Assembly: GCA_000333235.1 (NCBI GenBank)
Contig: CAPN01000019.1
Coordinates: 43,141-107,140, forward strand
Direction of reading: 5' to 3'
DNA: 64,000 nt
Origin: Pseudoalteromonas luteoviolacea B = ATCC 29581
GTDB lineage: Bacteria; Pseudomonadota; Gammaproteobacteria; Enterobacterales; Alteromonadaceae
How positions within the stretch are numbered: position 1 is the stretch's first letter; every line of letters begins with the position of its first letter. Positions 8,232-17,230 of the stretch are shown one piece after another. The notes beneath the pieces are model-generated. The model had not been told where the DNA came from. It worked only from the letters and a program-made list of their open reading frames with translations, and did no database searches. The translations under genes and the position numbers were made by a program.

Positions 8232-9101
8232 TTAGTCTTCGACTAAGGGTTTTGGTCTACGGCTGCCTTGTATAGACACGGTGAATTCGGCACCAAGTAG
8301 CACTACCACCCACGATACGTAGACCCAAACAAATAAAATTGGGATAGTCGCAAGCGCACCATAAATCACTTCATAAGATGGAAAATGACTGATATACGCC
8401 GCGAACCCCTTTTTACATAACTCAAATAAGCAAGCTGCAAACAAGGCCCCTGGCACCGATGCTTTAAGTGGTACCCGAGTGTTAGGCACTAAAGTATAGA
8501 GCATAATAAAACCAACCATAGAAATTCCGTAAGGTAATAGCTTTAATAAAAAACCGCTAAAACCTGGGATCCCTTGATCGGCGAACGACACCAAAGAAAC
8601 AATATAGGACGTCACCCCAATACTCGCACCTAAAAAGATAGGGCCAAGCGAAAGAACCATCCAATATATAGCAAACGAAATGGCCTTTGGACGTTTTTTC
8701 TCAACTCGCCAAATTTTATTCAATGTGACATCGACATTACGGATCAGCAACAGCGCAACTCCAGCTAGAAAGCTGATCCCCATTGCCGTCATGCGATTCG
8801 CATTAACCGTAAATGCACTAATATGTTCTTTAATGACATCGCTTGAGGTCGGAACAAAGTTGTTGAAAACAAAATTTTCAATGGCGATACGGATTGATTC
8901 AAACCCTGGAAACGCCGAAAAAATTACCACACCGACCGCAACTAAAGGCACTAACGACAACAGGGTTACATAAGCTAAATAGCCAGCATTTACCGTAATT
9001 TGATCTTCAAGACAACGGGCAAAATAACGTTTCCACCATCGCGGTTGAACAAGGATAAATTGCCGAATTGTCGACATAATAGCTGCAGGTGTTTCGATCA
9101 T
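8232..9101 (-). CDS. yihY: YihY/BrkB (UPF0761) inner-membrane protein
   Basis: A 289-residue polytopic inner-membrane protein aligning by eye along its whole length with E. coli YihY: NAGYLAYVTLLSLVPLV, NRMTAMG, KKGFAAYISHFPSYEVIYGALATIP and LFVWVYVSWVVVLLGAEFTV. About six hydrophobic segments. The family was once mistaken for RNase BN; its function is unsettled. Start is uncertain among GTG 9110, ATG 9101 and ATG 9077. The context yihY-(peptidase)-dtd matches the E. coli neighbourhood. Confidence 0.88.
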   Translation of the reverse strand: MIETPAAIMSTIRQFILVQPRWWKRYFARCLEDQITVNAGYLAYVTLLSLVPLVAVGVVIFSAFPGFESIRIAIENFVFNNFVPTSSDVIKEHISAFTVNANRMTAMGISFLAGVALLLIRNVDVTLNKIWRVEKKRPKAISFAIYWMVLSLGPIFLGASIGVTSYIVSLVSFADQGIPGFSGFLLKLLPYGISMVGFIMLYTLVPNTRVPLKASVPGALFAACLFELCKKGFAAYISHFPSYEVIYGALATIPILFVWVYVSWVVVLLGAEFTVSIQGSRRPKPLVED

Positions 9102-9187
9102 GAAAAGCACTGTTTTCGAAATTGGTTTTGCACATCATATCAATCAATAACATAATTAACAGTAATTGCCAGCTTAAAGGACACACA

Positions 9188-9835
9188 ATGAACCGATTTT
9201 TATTGCCATTCGTGCTACTGCTCATGCTGTCGGGGTGCCAAAGCGCGTATTACTCTGCCATGGAAAAAGTGGGGATCCACAAACGTGACATCTTGGTCGA
9301 TCGCGTCGAAGATACCAAAGAAGCTCAAGAAGAATCTCAAGAGCAATTTCAATCTGCACTTGAGCGACTTACGACATTAATTAACTTTGACGGAAAAGAG
9401 TTACAGTCAGTCTATCAGCAATTAAACGACGATTATGAAGCCAGTTTAAAAGCAGCAAATGACGTGAGTAATCACATCGATAAAGTTGAAGATGTTGCGC
9501 TGGCCTTATTTGACGAATGGCAAACTGAACTCGATCAATACACCAATGCAGGTTTAAAACGCGAAAGTGAAAAAAAACTAGCCCAAACCGAGCGTCAGTT
9601 TAATCGTTTACTGCGAGCCATGCGCGTCAGTGAAACTAAAATGGAACCGGTACTCGCTTCTTTAAAAGACAATGTCTTATATCTCAAACATAATTTAAAT
9701 GCTCAAGCAATCAGCGCCATTCGAGGGGAATTTACCAACCTCAAACGAGACATAAAAACATTAATTAAAGACATGAATCGTTCAATTAACGAATCGAACA
9801 AATTTATTGAACAATTTCGCGCGCTAGACAGTTAA
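9188..9835 (+). CDS. DUF2959 lipoprotein
   Basis: A 215-residue predicted lipoprotein. The start at 9188 is preceded by AAAGGA and gives a signal peptide with lipobox LSGC. The longer frame from 9122 adds 22 residues ahead of the signal and is unlikely. The mature part is charged and mostly helical with coiled-coil character (EAQEESQEQFQSAL, and TERQFNRLLRAMRVSETKMEPVL), typical of DUF2959 proteins, whose function is unknown. Divergent from yihY; the REP array starts directly after its stop. Confidence 0.82.
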   Translation: MNRFLLPFVLLLMLSGCQSAYYSAMEKVGIHKRDILVDRVEDTKEAQEESQEQFQSALERLTTLINFDGKELQSVYQQLNDDYEASLKAANDVSNHIDKVEDVALALFDEWQTELDQYTNAGLKRESEKKLAQTERQFNRLLRAMRVSETKMEPVLASLKDNVLYLKHNLNAQAISAIRGEFTNLKRDIKTLIKDMNRSINESNKFIEQFRALDS

Positions 9836-9850
9836 CGTGTCGTACTCATA

Positions 9851-10737
9851 TCTGATTAGTTGGCAAAGGTTTATCCTTCGCTTGATATTTGTAATTGCAA
9901 GATCTTTTAGAATGCGAGGCATAAAGCCTCGCCTACACGCCCCTATTTGAGCGACAAGCAGACTCGTGATTGGTAGGCGAAGGTTTATCCTTCGCTTGAT
10001 ATTCCTCATCGCAAGATCTTTTAGAATGCGAGGCATAAAGCCTCGCCTACACGCCCCTATTTGAGAGACAAGCAGACTCGTGATTGGTAGGCGAAGGTTT
10101 ATCCTTCGCTTGATATTCCTCATCGCAAGATCTTTTAGAATGCGAGGCATAAAGCCTCGCCTACATGAACCCTGTTTGAGCGACAAGCAGACTCGTGATT
10201 GGTAGGCGAAGGTTTATCCTTTGCTTAGTGTTTGTCATTGCAAGATCTTTTAGAATGCTAGCCATAAAGCCTCGCCTACATGAACCCTTTTTGAGCGACA
10301 AGCAGACTCGTGATTGGTAGGCGAAGGTTTATCCTTCGCTTGGTATTTGTAATTGCAAGATCTTTTAGAATGCGCGGCATAAAGCCTCGCCTACATGAAC
10401 CCTGTTTGAGCGACAAGCAGACTCGTGATTGGTAGGCGAAGGTTTATCCTTCGCTTGGTATTTGTAATTGCAAGATCTTTTAGAATGCGAGGCATAAAGC
10501 CTCGCCTACATGAACCCTTTTTGAGCGACAAGCAGACTCGTGATTGGTAGGCGAAGGTTTATCCTTCGCTTGGTATTCGTAATTGAAATATCTTTTAGAA
10601 TGCGAGGCATAAAGCCTCGCCTACATGAACCCTGTTTGAGCGACAAGCAGACTCGTGATTGGTAGGCGAAGGTTTATCCTTCGCTTGGTATTCGTAATTG
10701 AAATATCTTTTAGAATGCGAGGTATGAACCCTCGCCT
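9851..10737. repeat. Tandem BIME-like array of paired REP elements, about 8 units of 114-115 bp
   Basis: The marker GACTCGTGATTGG recurs at 9961, 10075, 10190, 10305, 10420, 10535 and 10650, giving a period of 114-115 bp; a degenerate first unit begins near 9851. Each unit holds two palindromes, each with a GTAG head. One is forward: GTAG-GCGAAGG-tttat-CCTTCGC. The other is inverted: GCGAGGC-ataaa-GCCTCGC-CTAC. The opposed pair per unit is the layout of bacterial interspersed mosaic elements. First and last units are the most diverged, as expected from amplification in the middle. Likely roles are transcript-end stabilisation or supercoiling control; a RAYT transposase in trans is the usual source. 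No gene is credible here. Confidence 0.9.
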
Positions 10738-10892
10738 TGTATATCTGCAGTGCTAGACACGTATTATCTAAGTCTGTCGTTGACACAGATGTGACTGTCA
10801 GATTTGAATGATTTCCATAATTCTAATCTGACAGATCTAGGTAATCATACTTATTCAGTTAAAAGTGTTGCGTTAAAAGTAGCTAATCAAAA
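10738..10892. other. Intergenic segment with a spaced 10 bp inverted repeat
   Basis: CTGTCAGATT at 10795-10804 is matched by AATCTGACAG at 10825-10834, separated by 20 bases. No gene is seen. It could be a 3' hairpin or a dyad binding site. Confidence 0.4.
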
Positions 10893-10910
10893 AACGAGGT
10901 TTCCCTCGTT
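10893..10910 (-). terminator. Intrinsic terminator of the bax-like gene
   Basis: A 7 bp stem AACGAGG/CCTCGTT with a 4-base loop. On the minus strand it is followed by a T tract (AAAAA at 10889-10894 on the given strand). Confidence 0.75.
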
Positions 10911-10919
10911 TATTGTTTA

Positions 10920-11708
10920 TTAAAGCGATGCAGCCAATAAGTCTGTCGACATATCGTATTGCACCAAATTATTACGTTTGATGAGTCGTCTCAGTTTGGT
11001 TGTATATTTTTCTCGCTCTTGAGAATACGCAGTCAAGTATTCAGCCAACAAGTATCCATCCATACTACGGTTTTCTTTTCTTAATGAAGCACGTTGAGTA
11101 CGAAAATCTCGATACGCATAAAACGTATTTAGGTTGTGCATGTATTTCCGGATCGATTCATTTACTGAATCAAATTTAGCTACTTCATGTGTTGCACCGT
11201 CATTACGAGAATTTGGCACAACACCACAACTTTCTTCAAAACACCAATGTCCGAAGTAATTGTTCGCTTCTACTGCAAAACGCGACGTTCCCCACGCTGA
11301 CTCAAGCGCAGCTTGAGCAAGTACCAATGAAGGAGGCAAAACATCCACACGACGTTTAAGCATAGATAATACAGTGCCAGGATCTTGCTCTTGCAACTCA
11401 TACTCGACCTGCAATGCAAAATAGCGAGATTGTTGCGCTGCCGTAAACTGTTCACGTTGTTCGTAAACATCTGAAAGCTCCATGACTAATTGTCTTTTCT
11501 CACTCAAGCGATCATTTTCTTGCTCGATTATTGGCAATAAGTAAGTAAAAAACTCGACCTTACGCTTTTTCACATCTTCTATACTGGCAAAGTCAGGTTT
11601 TTTTCGCGTATGACTGTCAACTAAGTTAAGTGAATTTAAAAACCACGTAATTATAAGTAACATGGCCACAAACATGGTTAAATGGGTAAAATTGCTTGTC
11701 AATTTCAT
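10920..11708 (-). CDS. Bax-like glucosaminidase-domain protein
   Basis: A 262-residue protein with an N-terminal membrane anchor or uncleaved signal (MFVAMLLIITWFLNSLNL). A C-terminal glucosaminidase-type domain carries QAALESAWGTSRFA, with the catalytic Glu in ALES, then NNYFGHWCF. This is the E. coli Bax / GH73-like fold, which cleaves peptidoglycan beta-N-acetylglucosaminyl bonds in the periplasm. A charged helical linker lies at about 45-110. AGGAGA precedes the ATG. It follows the M14 deacylase gene by 19 bases on the same strand, so they are probably cotranscribed, though no functional link is obvious. Confidence 0.8.
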   Translation of the reverse strand: MKLTSNFTHLTMFVAMLLIITWFLNSLNLVDSHTRKKPDFASIEDVKKRKVEFFTYLLPIIEQENDRLSEKRQLVMELSDVYEQREQFTAAQQSRYFALQVEYELQEQDPGTVLSMLKRRVDVLPPSLVLAQAALESAWGTSRFAVEANNYFGHWCFEESCGVVPNSRNDGATHEVAKFDSVNESIRKYMHNLNTFYAYRDFRTQRASLRKENRSMDGYLLAEYLTAYSQEREKYTTKLRRLIKRNNLVQYDMSTDLLAASL

Positions 11709-11727
11709 GTTCGTCTCCTAGAACTGA

Positions 11728-12744
11728 TTATCCAGTTACTTCGTCGGTATAATGTTCAGTTAGAATTTCAATTTGTTCAGCCACTTCTTCGCTATCTGCA
11801 AAAATGGCCACATGAAACATCGCATCGCCTTCTTGTACAAGCGGAATGTTTTGCTTGCCAATAACAATACCTGCGTACTTAGCTTTCACTACATCAATCA
11901 CGTCACCAAAGGGATTACCGATTTCAGCTAAAACCTCACCTTTTTTCACATGATCACCAAGCTGCTTTTTCGAATTAACAATACCGCTAGCTGTTGCCCG
12001 AACCCATGAACTTGATTTCGCCACAAAAGGCTCTGTTTGCAATCTCGACTTACGCTTCGGAAGCATGCCTAGTTCAGAAAGTACATTAAGCACTCCTTTT
12101 ACACCTGCTCGCACTGAAATATCATCAAAACGCAGCGCTTCACCTGCTTCATACAACAAAATTTTTGCACCCTCTTCAGACGCTGACTGACGCAATGAAC
12201 CGTCACGAAGCGTCGAATTAAGCAGTACAGGAACACCAAATGCTTTGGCTAATTGAAACGTTTCTTCGTCTTCTAAATTGGCGCGTATTTGCGGCAAATT
12301 GCTACGGTGTATTGCACCTGTATGCAAATCAATGCCGTAATCACATTTATGAACAATTTCAGTTAAAAACAAATTCGCCACGCGCGCAGCCAATGATCCT
12401 TTTTCAGAACCAGGAAACGAACGATTTAGATCACGACGGTCTGGTAAATAACGGCTGTGGTTTAATACACCATGCACATTAACAATAGGAACGGCAATAA
12501 CGGTCCCTTTTAGGCGAGTCAGCGCTTTGGATTGGATCACCTGACGAATAATTTCAATGCCATTAAGTTCATCGCCATGGATAGCTGCACTTAAAAATAC
12601 AGTAGGTCCTTTGCGTTTACCTCGGATCACTTCAATCGGAATACCGATTTCGCCATCGGTATACAGGCGAGCAACCGGTAACTCTAATCTAACTCGTTCG
12701 CCTAGGCCTATGATTTTCCCGTTTATTTCTAACACATCGCGCAT
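11728..12744 (-). CDS. M14-family deacylase with C-terminal lipoyl-like domain
   Basis: A 338-residue succinylglutamate desuccinylase/aspartoacylase-family protein. Zinc ligands are H56 and E59 in AAIHGDELNG and H141 in GIDLHTG. After the catalytic part (1-235) there is a barrel-sandwich region (about 250-310) with GIVNSKKQLGDHVKKGEVLAEIGNPFG. This is the arrangement of the deacylase group often found beside rimK, though no rimK is present here. It differs from the M14 protein at 2068-3189, which lacks that lipoyl-like sequence. Substrate unknown; a peptidase or N-acyl amino acid deacylase is likely. Confidence 0.8.
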   Translation of the reverse strand: MRDVLEINGKIIGLGERVRLELPVARLYTDGEIGIPIEVIRGKRKGPTVFLSAAIHGDELNGIEIIRQVIQSKALTRLKGTVIAVPIVNVHGVLNHSRYLPDRRDLNRSFPGSEKGSLAARVANLFLTEIVHKCDYGIDLHTGAIHRSNLPQIRANLEDEETFQLAKAFGVPVLLNSTLRDGSLRQSASEEGAKILLYEAGEALRFDDISVRAGVKGVLNVLSELGMLPKRKSRLQTEPFVAKSSSWVRATASGIVNSKKQLGDHVKKGEVLAEIGNPFGDVIDVVKAKYAGIVIGKQNIPLVQEGDAMFHVAIFADSEEVAEQIEILTEHYTDEVTG

Positions 12745-12815
12745 TCACGTTTTCCTGTAATTCTTGTTGTGAATCTATGTCGTTAACGTTAGCAAATTCA
12801 AAAAGTCACAAACGA

Positions 12816-13349
12816 CTAGTCAAATTTATTCTGTAACGCTTCAATAATTCGGCTGTGTCTCATTTTCACCGCAGATAGCTTCATTTCGCAGATGTCTGCG
12901 ATTTCTTGAAAGTCTAAGGAGGTGCGATAGCGCAGCAACATGATATTTTTATCTATCCAACTTAACTCTGGCATTAACTGAAGTAAAAAATGTTGAAAAT
13001 CATCGTCATTATCGCTTGGTGTACTCGAGATTAAGCCTTCAATATCTACATCACTGTCAAACGACCATCGTTGGCGCATCCGTAATCGGTCGATGCACTC
13101 ATTGTGAGCAATGCGATATAACCACGCGCGAAATGAGGTTTGCCAAGAAAATTGCTTCAGATGAGACAGCGCTTTGATGAGCGTTTCCTGCACTGCATCT
13201 TCTGCATCATGACCATCATTGAGTAACTTTGTGCAATAGCCTACCAATGGCGACACATAGGGCTTCACCAACAACTGAAAGAATCGAGTGTCGTAGGGTA
13301 GCCCTTGTTGCGCTAATAAAACTAACTGCTGTTCAGAAAGCGAAGTCAC
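12816..13349 (-). CDS. ECF-type sigma-70 family factor
   Basis: A 177-residue RNA polymerase sigma factor with region 2 (NDGHDAEDAVQETLIKALSHL, then FRAWLYRIAHNECIDRLR) and region 4 helix-turn-helix (LDFQEIADICEMKLSAVKMRHSRI). It lacks regions 1 and 3, as ECF factors do. GTG at 13349 starts directly after the mscS stop codon (13350-13352), so it should be translationally coupled to the channel gene. No anti-sigma gene with a zinc-binding domain is next to it; the small membrane protein at the head of the operon is the only unassigned partner. Confidence 0.88.
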   Translation of the reverse strand: MTSLSEQQLVLLAQQGLPYDTRFFQLLVKPYVSPLVGYCTKLLNDGHDAEDAVQETLIKALSHLKQFSWQTSFRAWLYRIAHNECIDRLRMRQRWSFDSDVDIEGLISSTPSDNDDDFQHFLLQLMPELSWIDKNIMLLRYRTSLDFQEIADICEMKLSAVKMRHSRIIEALQNKFD

Positions 13350-14204
13350 CTAGTACGAGTCTTCTACTTCCGGAGCTGGTGCATGCTTCACCACTTTACC
13401 GGCGTGTAGTGCCGTGTTTGGAAAGCTAACAATTTTCCCTGATTTGGTAATAATCTGGCAATTTGTATTACCAATAACCATTAGGCTGCCTGTAACCCCT
13501 TCAAACTCAATTACATCACCAGATTCGAACATTTCGCGCAGATAAACACCCGCTACAATTTCGCTTGAGATACCACGAGTACCAATCCCTAAAGAAATTG
13601 CCGCCGCTAAGCCAATACACGCTACCACGACACAGATAATGATGTTCAGTAAAGACACATCAACTTCAAGTTGTGTTACGGCTAATGACAACGTAATGAC
13701 AATTACGATGCCTCGGCTTAACTCTGCAATTGAACGACCATAGTCAATTCCCGAGTTTTTCGCCGCAAGTTGAGTACCTTTAAAGGTTAACTGTGCAACC
13801 GATAAACCCACCACTAAGATGGCAAACGCAGCGAGAACTTTCGGTAAATAAAGTACGATAGTATCGATCAAACGCGTGAATAACGTTAACCCCAACGCAT
13901 CAAGTGCTGCCACCACAAACAACAGAAAAATAAAGGTAGAAACCAAGGTTGCGACAATATAGCTTGGTGATAAGTGAGGCGATCTTTTACTGAGCCATTC
14001 ATTCAAGCCAATACTGTCGGTAAGCTTGTCAAAATTCATTCGCGCAAGTGTCGACTTTAAGATCTTTTTACTGATTTTCTTAGCTATCCAACCAAACAAC
14101 AAAATGATCATGGCGGCGATAAAATCTGGTGCGAATAAGATCACGTTTTCCCACATTGTCATTAGCGTCGACAATGTTTTATCGGAAATAGTCTGAACAG
14201 TCAT
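13350..14204 (-). CDS. MscS-family small mechanosensitive channel
   Basis: A 284-residue MscS-like protein. The N-terminal half has three or four hydrophobic helices (LFAPDFIAAMIILLFGWIA; IVATLVSTFIFLLFVVAALDALGL; VLAAFAILVVGL). A Gly/Ala-rich pore-like helix and IAAGVYLREMFESGD-type beta domain follow (EIVAGVYLREMFESGDVIEFEGVTGSLMVIG), ending with SFPNTALHAGKVV. It is shorter than many relatives, with almost no alpha-beta C-terminal domain. The start ATG overlaps the stop of the upstream small gene in an ATGA, and the sigma gene follows without a gap. Confidence 0.85.
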   Translation of the reverse strand: MTVQTISDKTLSTLMTMWENVILFAPDFIAAMIILLFGWIAKKISKKILKSTLARMNFDKLTDSIGLNEWLSKRSPHLSPSYIVATLVSTFIFLLFVVAALDALGLTLFTRLIDTIVLYLPKVLAAFAILVVGLSVAQLTFKGTQLAAKNSGIDYGRSIAELSRGIVIVITLSLAVTQLEVDVSLLNIIICVVVACIGLAAAISLGIGTRGISSEIVAGVYLREMFESGDVIEFEGVTGSLMVIGNTNCQIITKSGKIVSFPNTALHAGKVVKHAPAPEVEDSY

Positions 14205-14470
14205 AGTTTTTTCCCAATTTTCTGTGTATTCGTTTTATTAAAGAAGGGTTTGCAGATATGTACAAATAAGTTTGCAAATACTATCCAAATCGATGAAATA
14301 CCCAACACGGCAAGGTCATTCATGCCTGTACGCTTGTTTCCTGTTGATACTGCACGTTTAATTAGCTGTTGCTCATGGATTTCATGGTCTCTAGAGGTTG
14401 ACTTCAAATCTGAGGCACCTAAACTTTCAGCTAATCGTTTTTCAATGTCTTTCACGTTAATTACTCGCAT
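14201..14470 (-). CDS. Small membrane protein heading the mscS-sigma operon
   Basis: An 89-residue protein: a charged N-terminal half (1-47) followed by one hydrophobic helix (about 51-73, LAVLGISSIWIVFANLFVHI) and a basic tail. I recognise no family. Its stop and the mscS start share ATGA (14201-14204), good evidence that it is a real translated gene. The cytosolic charged half facing a downstream ECF sigma factor would suit a sensor or anti-sigma role, but no sequence motif shows this. Confidence 0.65.
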   Translation of the reverse strand: MRVINVKDIEKRLAESLGASDLKSTSRDHEIHEQQLIKRAVSTGNKRTGMNDLAVLGISSIWIVFANLFVHICKPFFNKTNTQKIGKKL

Positions 14471-14580
14471 GCTCGGGCTATATCAATGATAACGTGGAAC
14501 CTACTATAAAAGTCACAGAAATTTGTGACTTTCTTCGTTTTACAACGTTTTACTTTAAAATCGAATTCAAAGGAGTGCGC

Positions 14581-15936
14581 ATGCACGAAGATCAAGTTGA
14601 TCAACTCTCGCAGCTTATTGATGCATTACTACAATGCGAAAGTGAAGAACAAAGCCGTGAGCTGCTACTCGATGCCAAAGAAAAGTTCTCTATGGACTAT
14701 TTGGCGTTGCTATTTGAAGCGATCCCAAAGCAACGCCGTATGGAAATATGGCCCCTGCTCGACGAAGACCAACAACACGAGATTTTCGTTAACTTAGGGC
14801 ACGAAACTTGTAATTGGCTTCTCGATCATTTAGATGAATCGGCTGTTTATCAACTGCTGCAAGAGATCAATGTTGAGGAGTTACTTGAGCTCGAAGAAGT
14901 CATTCCTGAACGATTTGTTGAATATGCTAAAGCGCAGTTAAGTGAAAGCCAAATCAAGCAGTACGAAACAGCACAGCATTATGATGCCGAACAAGTTGGT
15001 CACTGGATTGGGTTTGACCATTTAAAAGTATCAGAAAAGCTTACTATGGCCAGTGTGAAAGCACGTCTTAAAAGAGGGTTACCTGCCTATACAGACGTAA
15101 TTTATACCGAAACTCGGCAAGGCTTTTTGTGCGGCGAAGTGACAATCAATGCGATTTTAGCTGCTGAAGAAAATGTCAAGCTACGCGAGCTAATCGAACC
15201 TGAACTTGTCACACTTAGCGCAACAGATGATCTTATTGAAGCGGCAGAGAAAGTTATTTTATCTGGAAAAATGGCGCTTCCTGTGGTGAATGAGCAAAAC
15301 AAGTTAATTGGTCGGTTAACTATTGCGTCAGCTTATGAAATCAAACAAGAATCGCAAGACGATGCCGCAGCAAAGGCCGGTGGTCTGACTGAAGACGAAG
15401 ATCTCTTTTCTAGTGTTAAAACGAGTGCTAAGAACCGAGGAATTTGGTTAGGTATTAACTTAGCAACGGCTTTTTTAGCATCGTGGTTTATTGGCATTTT
15501 CGAAGGCACCATAGAAAAAGTGGTTGCGCTTGCAGTACTCATGCCCGTCGTCGCCTCAATGGGAGGTATTGCTGGTAGCCAAACCCTGACGGTTATTGTG
15601 CGTGGTTTAGCACTCGGTCAGGTGACCACGGCAAACCGCTCTGCATTATTGAATAAAGAGCTCAAAGTAGGGGCGGTTAATGGTGTCGTGTGGGCGAGCA
15701 TTATTGGACTACTGACCTATATGTGGTTTGACGACACAATGCTCAGTATTACCATTGCAATTGCCATTTTATTGAATCTGTTGGCTGCGTCGATTTCTGG
15801 CGTAATTATCCCTTCTATTTTAGATAGATTTAACATCGACCCGGCCCTATCTGGCTCGGTTATTTTAACAACGGTGACAGACGTGGTCGGTTTTGTAACG
15901 TTCCTTGGCTTAGGTAGTCTGTTGTTATTGTCATAA
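14581..15936 (+). CDS. mgtE: MgtE magnesium transporter
   Basis: A 451-residue magnesium channel/transporter of the inner membrane. The order is the N-terminal superhelical domain (1-130, with LLDHLDESAVYQLLQEI), a CBS pair (about 130-255, including LPVVNEQNKLIGRLTIASA), and five membrane helices (about 280-450) with the GGIAGSQTLTVIVRGLALGQV pore block. The start at 14581 has AAAGGAG upstream and gives the usual family length; the open frame from 14494 adds 29 unlikely residues. The CNNM-family gene begins 12 bases after its stop, so both form a magnesium transport operon divergent from the mscS operon. Confidence 0.94.
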   Translation: MHEDQVDQLSQLIDALLQCESEEQSRELLLDAKEKFSMDYLALLFEAIPKQRRMEIWPLLDEDQQHEIFVNLGHETCNWLLDHLDESAVYQLLQEINVEELLELEEVIPERFVEYAKAQLSESQIKQYETAQHYDAEQVGHWIGFDHLKVSEKLTMASVKARLKRGLPAYTDVIYTETRQGFLCGEVTINAILAAEENVKLRELIEPELVTLSATDDLIEAAEKVILSGKMALPVVNEQNKLIGRLTIASAYEIKQESQDDAAAKAGGLTEDEDLFSSVKTSAKNRGIWLGINLATAFLASWFIGIFEGTIEKVVALAVLMPVVASMGGIAGSQTLTVIVRGLALGQVTTANRSALLNKELKVGAVNGVVWASIIGLLTYMWFDDTMLSITIAIAILLNLLAASISGVIIPSILDRFNIDPALSGSVILTTVTDVVGFVTFLGLGSLLLLS

Positions 15937-15948
15937 TTGGAGTAGTTT

Positions 15949-17010
15949 ATGACTCATGAGATCCTGATCTGGATCGCCATCGCCTTTTGTATTTCACAAT
16001 CGGCGATTTTCTCTGGATTAAATTTAGCTTTTTTTTCGCTTAGCCGCTTACAACTTGAATTAGAGAGCAGTAAAGGCAATGAAGCAGCGCAAAAAGTACT
16101 GAAACTGCGCAATGATTCCAATTTTCTGCTCGCCACCATTTTATGGGGCAACGTAGGCATCAATGTACTGTTAACATTACTTTCAGACTCAGTTTTAGCC
16201 GGGCTCAGTTCGTTCTTATTTTCCACAATAGCCATTACCATTATCGGTGAAATTACCCCGCAAGCTTACTTTTCACGTAATGCGCTACGCATGGCGAGCT
16301 TACTTTCACCCGTTATCCGATTTTATCAATTGGTTTTCTTTATCGTCGCTAAACCCACCGCGCTGATTTTAGATGGATGGCTCGGCAAGGAAGGTATTAC
16401 CTATTTAGCGGAAAGTGAGCTTAAAAGTATTATTCGCAAACACATCGAAGCGGAAGAAGCTGAAATTCAACATGTCGAAGGAATAGGTGCACTGAATTTC
16501 TTTGCATTAGATGAAATTACGGTGATGCGTGAAGGTGAAGTCATTGATCCAGATTCAGTTATCGCCTTACCAGCCAAACTCGATCTGCCTATCTTTCCAG
16601 AAATCGATCCCAAGAAAGACATGACCTTTTTACAACAACTGCACAAGTCAAATCGAGGCTGGGTTATCATCACCAATCAGGATGGTTTTCCTTTGCTCGC
16701 AGTTGATGCGGATGGCTTTCTGCGTGCTGCATGCTTCGATGGAGATACTTTCGATCCCTACGCACACTGCCACCGTCCAATCGTGATCACGGATCCAAAT
16801 GAAAAACTCAGTGAAATTATTTTGAAGATCCGTGCCAATCATACCTTTGATAAATCCTATGATGGTGCTTTGGACCATGATGTCGTGCTGGTATGGGGAG
16901 ATGAGAAGCGCATTATCACTGGCGCGGATATTTTTGGCCGGTTACTGAAAGGTATCGCAACGCCTCACTTTCGAGAAACAGAAAACGAAAAACAGCCTAT
17001 TGAGGCTTGA
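15949..17010 (+). CDS. CNNM/CorC-type DUF21 membrane protein
   Basis: A 353-residue protein. The DUF21 (CNNM) membrane domain covers 1-150, with the family block SGLNLAFFSLSRLQLELES and GEITPQAYFSRNAL. A conserved post-domain helix and an altered CBS region (about 200-330) follow. CNNM/CorC proteins take part in magnesium and other divalent cation efflux or homeostasis, consistent with mgtE upstream in the same operon. The C-terminal transporter-associated domain is missing or much reduced. Confidence 0.85.
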   Translation: MTHEILIWIAIAFCISQSAIFSGLNLAFFSLSRLQLELESSKGNEAAQKVLKLRNDSNFLLATILWGNVGINVLLTLLSDSVLAGLSSFLFSTIAITIIGEITPQAYFSRNALRMASLLSPVIRFYQLVFFIVAKPTALILDGWLGKEGITYLAESELKSIIRKHIEAEEAEIQHVEGIGALNFFALDEITVMREGEVIDPDSVIALPAKLDLPIFPEIDPKKDMTFLQQLHKSNRGWVIITNQDGFPLLAVDADGFLRAACFDGDTFDPYAHCHRPIVITDPNEKLSEIILKIRANHTFDKSYDGALDHDVVLVWGDEKRIITGADIFGRLLKGIATPHFRETENEKQPIEA

Positions 17011-17052
17011 GTACTACCCACGTAACATCAAGCTACTTATTCAGCAAGAATT

Positions 17053-17134
17053 GGTAGTTAGCAAGCTGACCGCTAATACCAATCGTCTTAATTAAGTGAT
17101 CTATTTTGAGGATTGGTATAACTTGCTAGCTACT
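17053..17134. repeat. MITE-like imperfect inverted repeat
   Basis: The left arm GGTAGTTAGCAAG...ATACCAATC (17053-17084) pairs with the right arm GATTGGTATAACTTGCTAGCTAC (17111-17134). The arms differ by a short insertion in the left one. The total of about 82 bases with AT-rich centre resembles non-autonomous miniature elements; no target duplication was identified. Confidence 0.4.
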
Positions 17135-17192
17135 ATTTTAAGTCGATTGGCTATGCCCAACCGACTTGAATAAGTTTGTTTGGGTATATAAA

Positions 17193-17216
17193 TAAAAAAA
17201 CCCGCTCGAAACGGGC
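17193..17216 (-). terminator. Leftward terminator, outer inverted repeat copy A
   Basis: CCCG-ctcgaaa-CGGG with AAAAAAA on its left, so the T run is on the minus strand. Together with the following GGCTATTGAGTCAA it is matched in inverted orientation at 21042-21072. Confidence 0.55.
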
Positions 17217-17230
17217 TATTGAGTCAATTT

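Noticed and set aside
9824..10186. A 120-codon minus-strand frame with three repeats of RRGFMPRILKDLAMRN
   Set aside because: It is just the 114-115 bp REP array read in one frame; no ribosome binding site and the palindromes explain the sequence.
9851..10737. Regularly repeated sequence that might be a CRISPR array
   Set aside because: The whole 115 bp unit is repeated, with no unique spacers between short repeats, and no cas genes are near.
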